A DNA stretch of 64,000 bases, from the NCBI GenBank assembly GCA_963803155.1, contig CAWDMN010000092.1, forward strand, positions 55,150 through 119,149, given 5' to 3'. Both the position numbers and the translations under genes were made by a program. Below the pieces are notes generated by a model. The model had not been told where the DNA came from, did no database searches, and was given only the letters and a program-made list of their open reading frames with translations. Source of the stretch: CAWDMN01 sp963803155. GTDB taxonomy: Bacteria; Acidobacteriota; Terriglobia; Versatilivoradales; Versatilivoraceae. Of the stretch, positions 43,875-53,552 are shown piece by piece. How positions within the stretch are numbered: position 1 is the stretch's first letter; each line of letters starts with the position of its first letter.

Positions 43875-44777
43875 TTATTTCCCTGGGATATATGCCCCTT
43901 TCGTCTTCATCCGAATCGAATAGAATCCCTTGCTGGCGGTGATGAAGAGGGTTTGGCGGTCCTTTCCGCCAAAGCAAACATTGGCGGTCCAGGGCTCCGG
44001 CACATCGATGCGCTCGATTTGTTTCCCCTCCTTATCAAATATCGTCACTCCTTTTCCCGTCAGAAAAAGATTCCCGTCACCGTCGATGGTCATCCCGTCC
44101 GAGCCGAGCGCACAAAAGAGCTGTTTGCCCGTCAGCGCCCCGTCCTTTTGCATGTCGTACCGGTAAGTTTTGTTGGCTCCGATATCGGCCACGTAGAGCT
44201 GTTTTCCATCGGGAGTTCCGATCAATCCGTTGGGTTGAACCAGATCGTCGGCAACCCGGATCAATTTTTTCCGGTCGGCGGAAAGAAAATAAACGCACTG
44301 TTTATCCTGAGGCATCGCCGTATGCTTCCACCAAGGCCGCTGGTAATAAGGATCGGACAGGTAAAAGCCGCCATCGGGCCGGACATATACATCGTTGGGG
44401 CCATTGAGCAGCTTCCCTTCAAAATCCTTTACAATCACCTCTTTCTTCCCCGAAGGGTCGATGAGCCAGAGTTGATTGTTTTCATCCGCACAGGAAATCA
44501 AATTCCCTTTCCGATCAAAATTCATCCCATTCGATCGGCCGCTGGGCTGCATGAACACGGACAGCTTTCCATCGATGCTCCATTTCAGGATCTTGTCGTT
44601 GGGTTGGTCAGTGAAGTAAACATTTCCTTCCCGATCTGCCGCGGGCCCTTCGGTAAAAGAAAAACCTCCCGCCAGCTTTTCCAGCTTGGCTCCTGGCGCG
44701 AGGATCCCGGCTTGAGCCCATGCAAGCGCGCTCATGAGCGACCCAGCAATTATTGCATTCAACAAAACTCGCAACAT
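43875..44777 (-). CDS. Exported SMP-30/gluconolactonase-family protein
   Basis: A 300-residue six-bladed beta-propeller with a signal peptide (ending ALAWAQA). Metal-binding positions of the SMP-30 family are visible as FTEGPAADREGN (Glu), LLNGPNDVYVRPDGG (Asn) and GSDGMTIDGDGN (Asp). Members are lactonases acting on sugar lactones or similar esters. GGGAGG precedes ATG 44777. The extracytoplasmic location and nearby glycosidase and sugar-acid genes suggest a role in sugar oxidation, which is inference. Confidence 0.9.
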   Translation of the reverse strand: MLRVLLNAIIAGSLMSALAWAQAGILAPGAKLEKLAGGFSFTEGPAADREGNVYFTDQPNDKILKWSIDGKLSVFMQPSGRSNGMNFDRKGNLISCADENNQLWLIDPSGKKEVIVKDFEGKLLNGPNDVYVRPDGGFYLSDPYYQRPWWKHTAMPQDKQCVYFLSADRKKLIRVADDLVQPNGLIGTPDGKQLYVADIGANKTYRYDMQKDGALTGKQLFCALGSDGMTIDGDGNLFLTGKGVTIFDKEGKQIERIDVPEPWTANVCFGGKDRQTLFITASKGFYSIRMKTKGAYIPGK

Positions 44778-44799
44778 TTTTACCTCCCTAGAAAATCAA

Positions 44800-44960
44800 A
44801 ATTGGGCAAAGGTGGAGCGGGCACGAGTGACCGCCGTCACCAGTGCACGCTGGCTCGGGCGGGCCAGGCTGGCCAAACGACGCGCGACGGGTGACTTCGT
44901 CACACTCGCGCGTCCCGCCTTGTTTTCATCCTCTCGTTTTGCCAGCCCTGCCGGCATGAG
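44800..44960 (-). repeat. Composite dispersed hairpin repeat, copy 6 (inverted)
   Basis: Read on the minus strand: a core GCCGGCAGGGCTGGC with AAAACGAGAGGATGAAAA (about 44923-44957), then the CGCG-flanked GTGACGAAGTCACC hairpin, a GCCAGCC-containing segment, and the CCACCTTTGCCCAA end near 44807. The order of modules matches the copies near 3.6 and 24 kb. It occupies the spacer between the SMP-30 and M24 peptidase genes. Confidence 0.75.
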
Positions 44961-44992
44961 CGGCTCCTTCGATTTTTTGTGGAAAATGATCT

Positions 44993-46186
44993 CTAAAGAC
45001 AGACGATAATATCCTTGGAACAACCGGTCAACTGTTCTACGCCGTTTTCTAAAACGAGATAAGTATCTTCAATCCCGACGACCCCGATTCCCGGCAACGC
45101 TACTTTGGGCTCCAGGGCAATCACCATCCCGGCCTCCATCGGCTCTTCCATTCCTTCCGCCAAATATGGCATTTCGTCCAATTCTACTCCAACCCCATGG
45201 CCTACAAAACGGACCTTTTCTTGGCCGCTCCCCATGAACGATTCCGCGTAGCCGGCTTGCAAAGCCAGCTCTGAGGCCATTTCATAGAGTTTTCCCCATG
45301 GCAAATCAGGACGGATATCACCGGCCAGTGCCTCTTCCATTTCCACCATGGCCCGGTACGCCTCTGAATATTCCGAAGAGGGATTCCCCCAACAAAACAT
45401 CCGGGTCTGGTCGACGTGATAACCTTCGAGATTAAAAGCATAATCAAGAATGACGGGAGTGTGTTCCGGGATGGGCATGGGAGAAGCCCCATGGGGGGAA
45501 GCCGCACTGATCCCAATGCCGGAACAGATTCCTTCAAACTTCGTCCCCGCCAGAGTGTTGATTCCCGCCGAACAGATGCCATACCCGGACATCTCCACAC
45601 CTTCACGGCGGCAGCGCAACAACAGGCAGTGCCCATTGCGTCGAAAATAATTCTCCAATACCAAGCTTAACTCCAGCTCGCTCATGCCGGGCTTGAAAAA
45701 TTCACGCACCAGTTCCGGCACTTTGGACATGATAGCCGCTGCCCGGCGTTGAATCGCCTGTTCCGCCGGCGATTTCACCATGCGCAGAAGACGCATGGGC
45801 ATGGAGATATCTTCTATCTTGGATTGGGGCAATCCCTTCCGCAGACGAAGAGCGCTCGAGTAGGAAAGGACATCGAAGGTCAATCCCACTTTAGCTGAAC
45901 TGGCAACGCCATACTTTTCCAAAATGGAAGTGAATTCTTTGCCACTGCTGAACACCTCTATATTGAGTTGCTCGACTTCTTTCATGATCCGGCTCAGCGC
46001 TTTTCGAGCCACTACCACGGATTCCCCTTTCGCCGGAACCATCAAATAAAGCGGCTGCATGGATCCACAATAATAATAAAGATCCGCATTATTGTTGAGG
46101 ATCGCCCAATCAATCCCCCTTTTGCCTAACTCCTGTTGCAACAGATGTAAACGCGTTCCGAATTCCTGAACTGAAAAAATAGACAC
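44993..46186 (-). CDS. M24-family (Xaa-Pro) aminopeptidase-like protein
   Basis: A 397-residue protein with a creatinase-like N-terminal domain and a pita-bread C-terminal domain. The five metal ligands are identifiable: the two Asp of VILDYAFNLEGYHVDQTR, His in RFVGHGVGVELDE, Glu in MVIALEPKVA and Glu in GIEDTYLV. It is cytosolic, with no signal peptide. The start is GTG 46186 with AGGAGA upstream. It probably cleaves Xaa-Pro dipeptides, though creatinase-type activities use the same fold. Confidence 0.9.
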   Translation of the reverse strand: MSIFSVQEFGTRLHLLQQELGKRGIDWAILNNNADLYYYCGSMQPLYLMVPAKGESVVVARKALSRIMKEVEQLNIEVFSSGKEFTSILEKYGVASSAKVGLTFDVLSYSSALRLRKGLPQSKIEDISMPMRLLRMVKSPAEQAIQRRAAAIMSKVPELVREFFKPGMSELELSLVLENYFRRNGHCLLLRCRREGVEMSGYGICSAGINTLAGTKFEGICSGIGISAASPHGASPMPIPEHTPVILDYAFNLEGYHVDQTRMFCWGNPSSEYSEAYRAMVEMEEALAGDIRPDLPWGKLYEMASELALQAGYAESFMGSGQEKVRFVGHGVGVELDEMPYLAEGMEEPMEAGMVIALEPKVALPGIGVVGIEDTYLVLENGVEQLTGCSKDIIVCL

Positions 46187-46614
46187 GCGAAATCTCCTCG
46201 TGGCTTAAAAATGATATCTCTACTTCAGCTGGATTATTTTTGCCCAAGGTTTGGGCTGCGGGGAAAACAAACCATAGCGAGGAGTGGCGCGAGCCCCGCG
46301 CCACCCCTGGAACCAAATCCATCTGACTGGATCCTCCCCGGCCGGGGCGGAGGAGTCGTTGATTCTGACTGGCAGATTCCATTGCCCCTCCGGGCCGCGG
46401 CATCAACAAAGATGATTTAATCCGGGTGTGGAGTCTGGAGAACTTTACCCCCCGGCTACGCTCCAATGCCCCTCCGGGATTGAAGCAGATTTAAAACTAC
46501 CGATGTAGAGCTATTTAGCCCCAAGCTCTTTCATTCTGCGGGCGCCTGGAAAATGGAGACGGTCTGGTTGGATTCAATCCCTAGACAAGATCGTCAGCAG
46601 ATCGGTCCATATTT
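46187..46614. other. Intergenic region, no gene seen
   Basis: About 430 bases between two minus-strand genes. It contains a perfect hairpin GTGGCGCG / CGCGCCAC (46284-46303) and GC-rich stretches without coding potential. Confidence 0.5.
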
Positions 46615-47241
46615 TTATTGGCGACCTGCATCCTCAGGAATGGCCTGGGGCGGAGGCTGTAAAAAACCCTGCTCGACGGCATCTTCGATTAGCCAGCGGG
46701 CATGATCCCAAAGTTTTTCCGAACCAGCGCTGATCCGGCAATTACGCCGCGTCACTCGATCGCTGGTTATACCATGTTCCTTCCATGATTTTCCGCGAGT
46801 ATGATAATTATGCAACATGGGCATCATCCGATCCAACGAACTGGCAAATTGGGCTTCCGGAGTATTGGCCGCTTCGAATTCCTCCCAAAGCTGGCGGAAT
46901 TCCCGCTCCTGATCGGGGGGCAAGAGTCCAAAGATCCGGCGGGCGGCCGCGGTCTCCCTCTCTTCCTTGCCTTGCGCTCCCACCTCGTCATACACATACA
47001 CATCGCCCGCATCGATTTCAACGATATCGTGGATTAGAACCATCCTGAGCACCTTATAGATGTCCACTGGCTCGTTGGAATGTTCCGCCAGCAAGAGAGC
47101 CATCATTGCCAAATGCCAGCAATGCTCAGCGGAATTTTCTTTGCGGCTAGTGTCGAGCAGATAGGTGCGCCGATAAACGGATTTTAGCTTGTCTATCTCC
47201 AAAATAAACTCCAGTTGACGGCTCAAACGGTCCTTGTCCAA
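46615..47241 (-). CDS. HD-domain phosphohydrolase (YfbR/HDDC2-like)
   Basis: A 208-residue soluble HD-domain protein. The metal-binding residues are in ENSAEHCWHLAMMA (His) and MVLIHDIVEIDAGDVY (His-Asp), with a later Asp in SSLDRMMP. The pattern matches the YfbR/HDDC2 group of 5'-deoxynucleotidase-like enzymes. It starts with TTG at 47241, 7 bases after a good AAGGAG; no ATG lies nearby in frame. A nucleotide-pool role is likely but the substrate is not proven. It stands alone. Confidence 0.88.
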   Translation of the reverse strand: MDKDRLSRQLEFILEIDKLKSVYRRTYLLDTSRKENSAEHCWHLAMMALLLAEHSNEPVDIYKVLRMVLIHDIVEIDAGDVYVYDEVGAQGKEERETAAARRIFGLLPPDQEREFRQLWEEFEAANTPEAQFASSLDRMMPMLHNYHTRGKSWKEHGITSDRVTRRNCRISAGSEKLWDHARWLIEDAVEQGFLQPPPQAIPEDAGRQ

Positions 47242-47957
47242 AGGGATCTCCTTGTTCGCGGGCTATTTCCAGCGAGACTTCGTCTCGGACTATATGGACT
47301 GACTGGTTCCCAATTCAAAACTTGATTCAAAATCGCCGACTCTCGCGGCTCAAGCAAACTAGGGGCCTTCATCGCCCCCGGCAGAAACATTTATTCTATT
47401 GAGCTGAAGAAGAAAGGACAAGGAATATTGCGGGCAGGAATTTCAATAGGCAGCCTTCCACTCTATTGCTGCAATCGGCCAGCGTATCGCGGAGATTCTC
47501 GAAGAATCACACAGAAAGGGGTGGCCATCGACATGCGGAGCCATAACCAGAAGGTTCGCGCCCAGCAATCGAAGCCATTCTGCCTGCAAATCATGCCCTT
47601 AAGATTTCCAGCGCGCCCCATGGCCACCCACAATTTTCAGGCAGGTCTTCATTCCAATACCAGCCAGACAAGTACACCAGCTGATAAGCATCCGACTAAA
47701 AGCGAGAGACAAAAGATGAGTGTGAATTGTGCATCGCGGGAACAATGTGATTGGCCGTTCGCCTGACCACCGTCATCACCGAAAGCGCCCACTCGGCCGA
47801 CGCAGGCACATGCTTCAGACTAATCCGTCGGTTGACGAATGAACCGTCCCATCCCCCTGTCCGCCGCGTCATTGGCAATATTTTCAACACCGCGACATTA
47901 CCCCCGCTTTTTTATCGATCACTTTTAATTGCACCCGGCAGAGAAGACAAAAAGGCA
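47242..47957. other. Long intergenic region, no convincing gene
   Basis: About 715 bases between two minus-strand genes. Plus-strand frames exist (47428-47766, and one from 47751 running into the hydrolase gene) but show no family features or ribosome-binding sites. I see no clear repeat of the dispersed families. Confidence 0.5.
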
Positions 47958-48674
47958 CTATTGCATTGTCTCCACGATGAAAGCGGATTTTGTTTTTACC
48001 AGGTGCGTCATGTGATTTTCAAACCAACGCCGGGTCAAGTGAGCCACCAACTCCAAGGCGCCTGGCTCTTCAAAGAGATGCGTAGCTCCTGGGATGACCT
48101 CCAGCCGCCGTTCACCGCCCAGCCGTTCAATCATTTGGCGATTGGACTTGATGATGGGAGTATCCTCCGCAGCTACAATAAAAAGCGTCGGCTGGTGGAT
48201 ATGGCTTAAATACAATTCGGCGAGGTCGGGACGCCCGCCCCGAGATACCACCGCATCCACCCGCAGGGCGCGCATGGTAGCCGCGGCTAATACAGCTGCC
48301 GCGCCGGTGTAAGCGCCAAACAAACCCACGCGCAAATCCCTGCACTCGGGATTGTGTTGCAGCCAATCGATAGCTCCAACCACTCGACGAGCCAGCAGAT
48401 CGACGTCAAACCGGTAATGGCCGGACCAATCATCAACCATCATTTCATCCCGGGTCAGCAGATCAATCAGCAGACTGCCCAGGTTGGACTCTTGAAGCAT
48501 TTGCGCAATAAACCGATTGCGAGGGCTGTTGCGGTTGCTGCCCATGCCGTGCGCAAAAATCACCATCCCCCAGGCTTTCTGCGGCAAAAACAACGTGGCC
48601 TGCAACGCCGCGCCCGCGGCAGAAATCCAAAGGCTGCGCTCTCCTTCTGGAGCCATTTTTGTTGCGGTACCCAT
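47958..48674 (-). CDS. Alpha/beta hydrolase (DLH-like) with Tyr at nucleophile position
   Basis: A 238-residue alpha/beta hydrolase of the dienelactone-hydrolase-like group often associated with phosphoribosyltransferase domains. The oxyanion region VIFAHGMGSNRNSPRN, the acid in VAAEDTPII (Asp171) and the histidine in IPGATHLFEEPG (His199) are conserved. The nucleophile elbow, normally G-A-S-T-G-A, reads GAYTGAA, with Tyr122 (TAC at 48311-48309) in place of serine. A single C-to-A change in TCC would produce it. The protein is therefore probably inactive as a hydrolase or has another function. The frame is otherwise intact. Confidence 0.85.
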   Translation of the reverse strand: MGTATKMAPEGERSLWISAAGAALQATLFLPQKAWGMVIFAHGMGSNRNSPRNRFIAQMLQESNLGSLLIDLLTRDEMMVDDWSGHYRFDVDLLARRVVGAIDWLQHNPECRDLRVGLFGAYTGAAAVLAAATMRALRVDAVVSRGGRPDLAELYLSHIHQPTLFIVAAEDTPIIKSNRQMIERLGGERRLEVIPGATHLFEEPGALELVAHLTRRWFENHMTHLVKTKSAFIVETMQ

Positions 48675-48903
48675 AAACCCCTCCCCTCCCCATAAACGGA
48701 CTTTAAAAACAGCCCGAAATGAATTTGGTCGCGAAAGGGAACCCGGAAAATTTTACCGTTCCATGAAAAGAACTTGTCCGGAGTCGAAGTTGCGCTTGAA
48801 CTGGAACTAGGGAGTTTGTCAAAATGACATCTTGTTGATTTTAGTTTCCCATATACTGGGCGGAATTACAAGAGATCGCAAAAAAGGAAAAGGAGCCTTC
48901 CGC

Positions 48904-49512
48904 GTGACCACGATTTTGTTGATCCGACATGCCACCAATGATTATGTCGATAAAAAACTGGCCGGACGTCTCCCGGGGATCCATCTGAATCAGGCCGGGA
49001 GAATTCAGGCGGAAAAACTGGCCGATCATTTAAAGCTCCAACCAATTCGAGCCATTTATTCCAGCCCCCTGGAACGGGCCGTTGAAACGGCAACCCCTTT
49101 GGCAACTCAATTGAATTTGGAATTAAAAATTGAGGCTGACCTAATCGAATTCAATTTCGGCGATTGGACCGGCTTGGCTTCGAGTGAATTAATGAAGATG
49201 GAAGAGTGGGAAAGATTCAAATATTTCCGCAGCTTTACTCGGCCTCCCCATGGCGAACTTTTCAGCGAATTACAGCAGCGGGTTGTTTTCACACTGGAAA
49301 AAATCACGTTGGCCCATCCCGACCAACAGGTGGCGGTAGTGACACATGCCGACCACATCCGGGCGGCCCTGGCTTATTATCTAGGATTCCCCGCCGATAG
49401 TATGTTCCGGCTGGAAATCAGTCCGGCTTCCCTTAGTATCGTGAAGCTGGAGGCGGGCATTCCGAAAATTTGCTGTATCAATCATGCCCCTTTGGGCCAG
49501 GAATTGGCATGA
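48904..49512 (+). CDS. Histidine phosphatase (phosphoglycerate mutase-like)
   Basis: A 202-residue histidine-phosphatase superfamily protein. I start it at GTG 48904, 8 bases after AAGGAG, giving VTTILLIRHATND; the longer frame from 48832 lacks support. The catalytic histidine is in LIRHAT, with partner residues in YSSPLERAVETA (Arg), EFNFGDWTG (Glu) and VVTHADHIR (His). Relatives include CobC/GpmB-type phosphatases; the substrate is unclear. It is divergent from the hydrolase gene. Confidence 0.87.
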   Translation: MTTILLIRHATNDYVDKKLAGRLPGIHLNQAGRIQAEKLADHLKLQPIRAIYSSPLERAVETATPLATQLNLELKIEADLIEFNFGDWTGLASSELMKMEEWERFKYFRSFTRPPHGELFSELQQRVVFTLEKITLAHPDQQVAVVTHADHIRAALAYYLGFPADSMFRLEISPASLSIVKLEAGIPKICCINHAPLGQELA

Positions 49513-49609
49513 AGCTCGTTTTTCAACAAGGGACGGGCAGTTCACCAGGCAAGAATGGAATGAAGAAAAGACGCAACAACTCGAATGGCCATAGGCCATC
49601 GATGCAACC

Positions 49610-49649
49610 TTCAGGATGCGTCACCTTTTTGAGATCAACGCATCCTGAA
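49610..49649 (+). terminator. 12-bp perfect hairpin, possible terminator
   Basis: TTCAGGATGCGT and ACGCATCCTGAA pair perfectly around a 16-base loop, about 100 bases after the phosphatase gene and before the convergent PspC gene. No U-tract follows, so it may instead be a repeat or a transcript-stabilising hairpin. Confidence 0.45.
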
Positions 49650-49752
49650 TCTGGCTGGATGATCTTTATGGCGCGATCAGCTTGCTGGCGCTTGCCCATT
49701 GACCGCCATTCCCGGCGACGACAATGACTTCCTCCGTTCCGAATCCTTTCGG

Positions 49753-50058
49753 CTAAACCGGAGGCCGGGGCAGCGGGATTTCATTTTCATTGGGAATAAC
49801 AAAAATCAATATCAAGTATACGAGCGCGGCAATTCCCCCCGACATGAGGGCGGCGGCCACCCATCCCACCCGGACCAGCGTGGGATCGCAGCTGAGATAG
49901 TCCCCCATGCCCCCAGCAATCCCGGCTAGCTTTCGGTCGCGTAATGAACGGTAAAGCCGCTTGCCCGGCCAATACTGGGGAACGATGTTGGAGCCGCAGT
50001 GTTTGCAGCGAATGGCTTCATCCTGGATTTCTTCGGCACAATAAGGGCATTTTTTCAT
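49753..50058 (-). CDS. Zinc-ribbon PspC-domain membrane protein
   Basis: A 101-residue protein with an N-terminal zinc ribbon (KKCPYCAEEIQDEAIRCKHCG) and a PspC domain (KLAGIAGGMGDYLSCDPTLVRVGWV), followed by one membrane helix (about 68-90). PspC proteins act in phage-shock and envelope-stress responses or regulate at the membrane. The zinc-ribbon fusion is a common stand-alone form. GGGAGG precedes ATG 50058. No psp operon is present around it. Confidence 0.88.
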   Translation of the reverse strand: MKKCPYCAEEIQDEAIRCKHCGSNIVPQYWPGKRLYRSLRDRKLAGIAGGMGDYLSCDPTLVRVGWVAAALMSGGIAALVYLILIFVIPNENEIPLPRPPV

Positions 50059-50290
50059 AAGACCTCCCGGCGTTGCGAATCAGGATTCATTTGACAACCA
50101 CTGTGTCGATACCTTGGAGTAATCCCCGGCCACAACCCTTCCTCAACCAAAGTCATCGCCTCGCGTCTGCATTCCTGATGCTGATTTCTGAGCTTGTTCA
50201 TTATTCCTCAACTATTCTATCATCTCCTTCTTTAAGGAGTACGAAGTCGGCCTTCCGATTGTTCCATTCCTAATTTGAGGTTCCACCAAC

Positions 50291-52915
50291 ATGAAACGAA
50301 GAGATTTTCTCAAAGGATCCGTTATTTCAGGAAGCGCTTTGGTGCTTTCTTCTTCCTCTGTGGAGGGGCGGAACACCCATTTTTCATTTTCCGCGGGTGA
50401 AACGAAATCCGCCACAACAATGGCGCCGGCCTTGGACTTGTCGCCAGCTCGCTGGCTTTGGTACCCTTCAGAGCGCTGTTTAGCCAATAGCTTTGTCCTC
50501 TTCCGCCGTGAACTGCAACTGCCGGAAAAACCGGTTCGGGCAAGAGGCTGGATTTCCGCCGACAGCCGGTACCGTTTGGAAGTCAACGGGGAGCGAGTTC
50601 AGTGGGGTCCGGCCCCCTTCGACCCGCGATGGATGGAAGCGGACCCCTTGGATTTGACTGCCCTGTTGCAAGCCGGCTCGAATGTGGTGGGGGCCATCGT
50701 GTTATTTTACGGATTGGGGGACGGCACTTCCCCTTTGGGCAAACCCGGTTTTATCTTCAAACTGGATCTCGAGTATTCCAGCGGTCGTAAGGAGACCATA
50801 GGTTCAGACTCTACTTGGAAAGCCCATTTGGCCCAAGCCTGGAAGCCGGGCCATTATAAGCGTTGGTACCTGCGGTCCTTGCAGGAGGAATTTGACTCCC
50901 GCCTATACCCGGCCGGCTGGTCTGGTCAAGGCTACTCCCCTGACCCGGGTTGGCTGCCAGCCATGATGCTGGATTGCCCTGCCTACCTTCCACCTCTCTG
51001 CTCGAACTACCCCGATTACCTCTACGACTCGGCAGGGGAGAAGGACCAATGCCGGTTGCGGCGTCGCTCGATTCCGGCCTTGAATGAATTCTGGGTCCCC
51101 GTCAAAAAACTCACCGAATCGATGTGGCTGACCTGGAGCCGCCCGCCGGAAGAGTATTTCGACGTCCGTACCCCGGAATGTTTCCAAGTAGATCGGAAAT
51201 CCTCTGTCCGTGAAATTCGGCCCGGGGAGTGGGAACTGTTTTTCGATGGAAATAAAACCGCGGCTTTGACCTTTGAGTTGGAGGAGCAAATTGTAGGCTG
51301 GCCCGCCTTTGAAATTGAAGCGGCTGAGGGCACGACCATTGAACTGTTGGTGCAGGAGGCGCACCAGGTTGGGGGCCCCGCGCTTTTAAATTCACATTTT
51401 GACAGTTGGACCCGTTTCATCTGCCGTCTGGGAGTCAATCGTTTTGAAACCTTCGACTTTGAAAGCTGCCGATGGATTCAGCTGCACATCCACAAGACTC
51501 AGGGCGCGGTCAGGATCCGCAAGGTGGGCCTCCGCCGCCGTCAATTCCCCTGGCCGCAAACTCCGCGAATCCGCTGTTCGGAGCCAACTCTGCAAAAGCT
51601 ATTCGATGCCTCGGTGAATACGCTGCACAATTCAGCCCAGGAAACAATCGTGGATGGCATGGCCCGCGAGCGGCAGCAATACAGCGGTGACTGCGGCCAT
51701 CAGCTGCATGCCCTCTATTTTGGCTTCGGAGAGACTCGCCTGCCCGCGCGCTATCTTTCCACCTACAGTCAGGGGATCACTCTGGACGGTTACTTCCTGG
51801 ACAGCTGGCCCGCCTATGACCGGCTGGCGCGGCTCATGGAACGGCAATTGCAGCTCACCAGTTGGGGGCCCATTCTGGATCACGGCATCGGCTTCAACTT
51901 CGATTGCTGCTACCACTACCTCTACACGGGGGATTTGAGGGCCATCGAGGAACCATTTCCGCGTCTGTTGCGGTTCGCCGATTACCTGCAGTCCATCCTC
52001 ACGGCGGAGGGACTCTTACCCGTGGAAAATCTAGGAATCCCTTCGGTCTGGATTGATCACCAGGCATATCAGCGCCAGCGGCACAAGCAGTGTGCATTCA
52101 ATCTCTATGCGGCCGCCATGTTGCAAAGGGCGCTCGCACCCATTTGCCGCGCTTTTGGCGATTCTGCCCGCGCCAATGCCGCTCTTGCCTTGGGGGAGAG
52201 AATTCTCTCCTCATCAATCAAAGCCTTTTGGAGCCCCCGGCATCAAATATTCATCAACAACCTTCCCTGGCTGGCGGAAGAGCAATCCATCAGGATGTGC
52301 GACCGATCGCTCGCCACCGCCATCCTTTTTGATCAGTGCCCTGGGGAAAAATCGGCCAACGCGCTGAAGACTCTGGTAGAATGCCCGCCCGAGATGGGAT
52401 TTTCCTATCCCGCCAACGCTGGCTGGCGCCTTTGGGCGCTGGCTGCCGGAGGAAGGGCCGATGTGATTGTTCAGGATCTGCGCGAACGTTGGGCTACACT
52501 GGATTCCATCCGGTTGAACAACACTTTGCAGGAGGATTGGAAGGTGAAAGCCGACAGTAGTTCTCAGTGGAGCCACTGTCCGGTTGCCCCTCTTTTTGTG
52601 ACGTATATGAGCCTTGCTGGAATCAGGCCACTGGATCCGGGATTCAGCCGGTGCGAAATCCGGCCGCAACTGGCGGACTTGCCGGATTTGGATCTTATGG
52701 CCCATACGGTAAAAGGGCCCATCGAATTTCATGCGAAAAAAGACGGACGACAGCACCAGCTCTCCATCTCTTTGCCAACAGGCTGTGCAGCGGAATTAGT
52801 CGTCCCCCAAAGTTCTAACATTGCCTTGCCGGCGCTCCAAACCGCCGCACCGTTTAGTTGCCGCAGATATCGAATGGCAGCGGGAAGCCATGTGGAATTT
52901 CTGTTGGGGAGATAA
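50291..52915 (+). CDS. Tat-exported alpha-L-rhamnosidase-like protein (GH78)
   Basis: An 874-residue glycoside-hydrolase-like protein with a twin-arginine signal (MKRRDFLKGS). N-terminal beta-sandwich domains (ARGWISADSRYRLEVNGERV, typical of rhamnosidase N-terminal modules) precede an (alpha/alpha)6 barrel. The barrel contains DGMARERQQYSGDCGHQ, which fits the GH78 acid motif (D..xRER..GD), and a later NNTLQEDWK carrying the second likely Glu. Rhamnose release from plant polysaccharides or glycosides is the probable role. GAGGTT precedes the ATG. It stands alone, with a repeat-rich spacer downstream. Confidence 0.85.
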   Translation: MKRRDFLKGSVISGSALVLSSSSVEGRNTHFSFSAGETKSATTMAPALDLSPARWLWYPSERCLANSFVLFRRELQLPEKPVRARGWISADSRYRLEVNGERVQWGPAPFDPRWMEADPLDLTALLQAGSNVVGAIVLFYGLGDGTSPLGKPGFIFKLDLEYSSGRKETIGSDSTWKAHLAQAWKPGHYKRWYLRSLQEEFDSRLYPAGWSGQGYSPDPGWLPAMMLDCPAYLPPLCSNYPDYLYDSAGEKDQCRLRRRSIPALNEFWVPVKKLTESMWLTWSRPPEEYFDVRTPECFQVDRKSSVREIRPGEWELFFDGNKTAALTFELEEQIVGWPAFEIEAAEGTTIELLVQEAHQVGGPALLNSHFDSWTRFICRLGVNRFETFDFESCRWIQLHIHKTQGAVRIRKVGLRRRQFPWPQTPRIRCSEPTLQKLFDASVNTLHNSAQETIVDGMARERQQYSGDCGHQLHALYFGFGETRLPARYLSTYSQGITLDGYFLDSWPAYDRLARLMERQLQLTSWGPILDHGIGFNFDCCYHYLYTGDLRAIEEPFPRLLRFADYLQSILTAEGLLPVENLGIPSVWIDHQAYQRQRHKQCAFNLYAAAMLQRALAPICRAFGDSARANAALALGERILSSSIKAFWSPRHQIFINNLPWLAEEQSIRMCDRSLATAILFDQCPGEKSANALKTLVECPPEMGFSYPANAGWRLWALAAGGRADVIVQDLRERWATLDSIRLNNTLQEDWKVKADSSSQWSHCPVAPLFVTYMSLAGIRPLDPGFSRCEIRPQLADLPDLDLMAHTVKGPIEFHAKKDGRQHQLSISLPTGCAAELVVPQSSNIALPALQTAAPFSCRRYRMAAGSHVEFLLGR

Positions 52916-52984
52916 TGGAAAGAAAGATTTGGCCTTGCGAGGAGCGCCCAATAATTGTGGACAAAACTCATCTCGTCTGAGGAG

Positions 52985-53309
52985 CCTTGCATGCAGGCGT
53001 GGCTGCACAACGAGTGGATGAAAAAGGCAGGTCTTGTTGCAGCCCCATGGTTTCGAACTTTGATCTTTGCAGCAAAGGAGAGGCCTGTAGCGCGGACCCG
53101 CAACGAAGATCTGGCCTGGCGTGTTTGCGGCATTTAGCTAAGTTAAAAGCCGAAGGTCCGCTCCAGCGGGCCGCGGAGTCTGTGAGGCGACTCCGCGCTA
53201 CAATCGCAGCCAATCAATTCAATTTCTCTGCTTTAGTCAACCACAAGGCGGGGATTTTCTGAGGAGCTACTCATGCCAGCGCGACTGGCTCAACAAAACA
53301 ATGAAAATG
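52985..53309 (+). repeat. Dispersed repeats: core copies 7 and 8 and 155-bp block copy B
   Basis: A variant core (GCAGGCGTGGCTGC followed by ACAACGAGTGGATGAAAAA, about 52990-53027) is followed by the second copy of the 155-bp block (53089-53266: GTAGCGCGGACCCGCAACG, GTTAAAAGCCGAAGGTCCGC, GGAGTC...GACTCC). Another core, GCCAGCGCGACTGGC with TCAACAAAACAATGAAAAT (53276-53309), ends the unit. The block is thus bracketed by cores in the same orientation, as near 12 kb on one side. Confidence 0.78.
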
Positions 53310-53326
53310 AGGTGCTGACTCCGATA

Positions 53327-53476
53327 AAGAACCGTTCGTCCTGAGCTTGTCGAAGGATGGACGGTTCTTTCGTGGCAAGTCGAGCCAACCTAAGGGATTA
53401 GTTAGCTTAACATCATTGGGAAAACCTTGTTTTGCTCGTCCGCATACCCTTCGACAAGCTCAGGGTGAGCGGACTT
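53327..53476. repeat. Inverted pair of GTTCGTCCTGAGCTTGTCGAA repeats
   Basis: CGTTCGTCCTGAGCTTGTCG (from 53327) and CGACAAGCTCAGGGTGAGCG (to about 53473) are inverted versions of a short repeat found in many bacterial genomes. They are about 100 bases apart in the gene-free region before the protease operon. Confidence 0.7.
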
Positions 53477-53552
53477 AGATTTCATTGTTGCTCAGCGGGG
53501 ATTTTCTGAGGAGGTGGACCAGAGGGTTCCGTAGTCCTAAGGGTGTGGCTCT

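Noticed and set aside
47428..47766. 112-codon plus-strand ORF in the long spacer
   Set aside because: No family resemblance, no ribosome-binding site and random-looking composition.
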